NCBI GenBank assembly: GCA_937892315.1
Contig: CALAVF010000452.1
Span: 1 to 14,502, forward strand
Source: an uncultured Prevotellaceae bacterium
GTDB taxonomy: Bacteria; Bacteroidota; Bacteroidia; Bacteroidales; Bacteroidaceae
Direction of reading: 5' to 3'
DNA: 14,502 nt
Below are positions 13,347 to 14,502 of the stretch, one piece after another (position 1 is the first letter of the stretch; each line of letters begins with the position of its first letter). The position numbers and the translations under genes are program-made. Under the pieces are notes generated by a model. It ran no database searches and was not told where the DNA came from. It saw nothing but the letters and a program-made list of their open reading frames with translations.

Positions 13347-14502
13347 CTTTTTGAGCCGCCGCTTTTTGAAGAGGAGCCTTTCCTTGAAGCTGATTTCTTG
13401 GATGGCGGGTTTCCCTTTTTCGCCCCGCCAACGACCTTTCCAGCTGTTTTAATGGCTTTCTTCCGGTTTTTGGAGCCGATCAAAACGAAGACAATGATTA
13501 AAACAAGGAGAATGCCTGTCGCAATGGCGATATGGGGGATATATTGGCTGAAATCCATTTTAGGCGCCGCGGTCACGGTAATCCCGTTAAAGGTGACTTT
13601 CCAGCCTCCGAAACTTCCTTCAACGGAGGTGTCTCCAACTTTGAGGGTTCCCCATTTGACGGAAGAGGTAACCTCTTTTGTTGAGCCGTCGTCATAGTTT
13701 GCGGTGACTGTCAGCCCTGTTGGGTCAAAACTCTCGCCTTCTGTGTATTCGGTTTTATTGGGAGTGCCTGAAATAGCCAAGCTAACGATGCTTGCTGTGG
13801 GGGCCGTCCCATAAAGAGAATCGGAAGAAGGGCTGGCCCTCCCAACGGGTGCGGCAAGGTATTCGGTCACCTTATGGTCTTCTTCGCTAAAGGTGACGGT
13901 TCCCCAAATGGCATCGACCCAATCGGGGAAATCGATGAATGGGTTGCGGTTGTTCGTGAAGTTGCGATAGACCAGGTTGTTTCGATGAATCTCATACTCA
14001 TCAACTGGGTCAAGGTGGTGCCAAGCGAGCAAATCGCGAAGCAGCCCTAGGCTTACGGGCGAGTTTGATGTGGAGGAGATGGTGGATCTATCCGCTTCAT
14101 CGTTGAGGGTTAGGTTTGGATTCCCTGAGTCGATAGAGCCGTCATCTAGAGATAGGTTATTGTATCTAGCTACCATGTAGAAACAGGCTCTAGCGATGTC
14201 GCCTTTGTCGCAGTCCTGCGGCTCAAACACCTGTCCCGCATCCGGCAAGGAAGAGGAAGTTCCTCGGTAATTCCCGGCATCATAAGAATATTGGCTGCCT
14301 GCGTCATTAGCCCTATTCGTGGGGTCTACGAATCCATAGGAGTAGTTGTTATGGGTTGTTGAGTTGACATAATGGTCGCCCGGCCAAAGATGATGAATAT
14401 CGCCCCTTGCGCCATATTGGCCAGAATCGGTGTCATCAAACCCTCTTGATTTAGGCCATATGTGTTCGCGGTCGAACCCATTGACTCCGTTCGAGGAACC
14501 AT
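13334..14502 (-). CDS. Endonuclease I family nuclease with Ig-like domain and C-terminal membrane anchor (5' end outside window)
   Basis: The frame is open from the window edge (first full codon at 14500-14498) to TAA at 13336-13334, giving 388 visible residues. The beta-beta-alpha-metal nuclease signature is present: DREHIWPKS at visible residues 10-18 and GDIHHLWPGDHYVNS about 20 residues later, then GDIARACFYMVARY, LLAWHHLDPVDEYEIHRNN and RNPFIDFPDWV, all typical of endonuclease I (PF04231), which degrades DNA non-specifically. Residues about 239-312 form a bacterial Ig-like domain (YTEGESFDPTGLTVTANY). A transmembrane helix follows (about 322-342), then a Lys/Ser/Gly-rich tail. A protein held in the membrane by a C-terminal helix with a short basic tail is expected in Firmicutes/Mollicutes-like bacteria rather than Bacteroidales. 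The N-terminus, expected to hold a signal peptide, is missing. Confidence 0.85.
   Translation of the reverse strand, partial: GSSNGVNGFDREHIWPKSRGFDDTDSGQYGARGDIHHLWPGDHYVNSTTHNNYSYGFVDPTNRANDAGSQYSYDAGNYRGTSSSLPDAGQVFEPQDCDKGDIARACFYMVARYNNLSLDDGSIDSGNPNLTLNDEADRSTISSTSNSPVSLGLLRDLLAWHHLDPVDEYEIHRNNLVYRNFTNNRNPFIDFPDWVDAIWGTVTFSEEDHKVTEYLAAPVGRASPSSDSLYGTAPTASIVSLAISGTPNKTEYTEGESFDPTGLTVTANYDDGSTKEVTSSVKWGTLKVGDTSVEGSFGGWKVTFNGITVTAAPKMDFSQYIPHIAIATGILLVLIIVFVLIGSKNRKKAIKTAGKVVGGAKKGNPPSKKSASRKGSSSKSGGSKSKKK

Overview
The window looks like a gut- or oral-type Bacteroidales (Prevotella-like) chromosome fragment. Supporting signs are the promoters (TTTG, about 19-20 bases, then TAnnTTTG), two very large secreted proteins with type IX secretion-like C-terminal tails, A/T-rich leaders without clear Shine-Dalgarno sites, and an AbiE-like pair of Bacteroidetes type. 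The last 1.2 kb (from about 13334) looks different. It encodes a membrane-anchored endonuclease I of Gram-positive/Mollicutes style, so the right end is either horizontally acquired or an assembly join.

Layout: 1-1438 holds the end of a SulP-type transporter (STAS domain) translationally coupled to a BaiN/HI0933-like flavoprotein. 1573-8561 holds two large minus-strand genes for modular surface or secreted proteins (signal peptide, lectin-like or beta-sandwich modules separated by helical repeats, and a shared C-terminal tail). Each has its own promoter-like element and terminator. 8562-9486 is a 925-base gene-free stretch and the most structured non-coding DNA here. It contains an array of eight 23-base-period units arranged four forward and four inverted around one exact dyad axis, followed by a MITE-like 160-base inverted-repeat element with a third partial copy of its terminus further left.

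9487-13283 is a defence/toxin-antitoxin island. It starts with an AbiE-like operon (winged-helix antitoxin-like protein overlapping an AbiEii nucleotidyltransferase toxin). Next comes a second overlapping pair, a putative antitoxin and a PemK/MazF-like toxin. This pair is embedded in a set of tiny genes missed by ordinary length cut-offs: two membrane peptides of 40 and 34 residues sharing an almost identical C-terminus on either side of the pair, a basic 52-residue protein, a 39-residue membrane peptide, and an overlapping two-helix small membrane protein interrupted by an in-frame TGA. Two good Bacteroidales promoters drive these tiny genes.

13334-14502 is the C-terminal 388 residues of the endonuclease I, on the minus strand and cut by the window edge.

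The best candidates for something undescribed are the symmetrical 23-base array at 8993-9166 and the duplicated small membrane peptides framing the MazF-like module. Their functions are not deducible from sequence alone.
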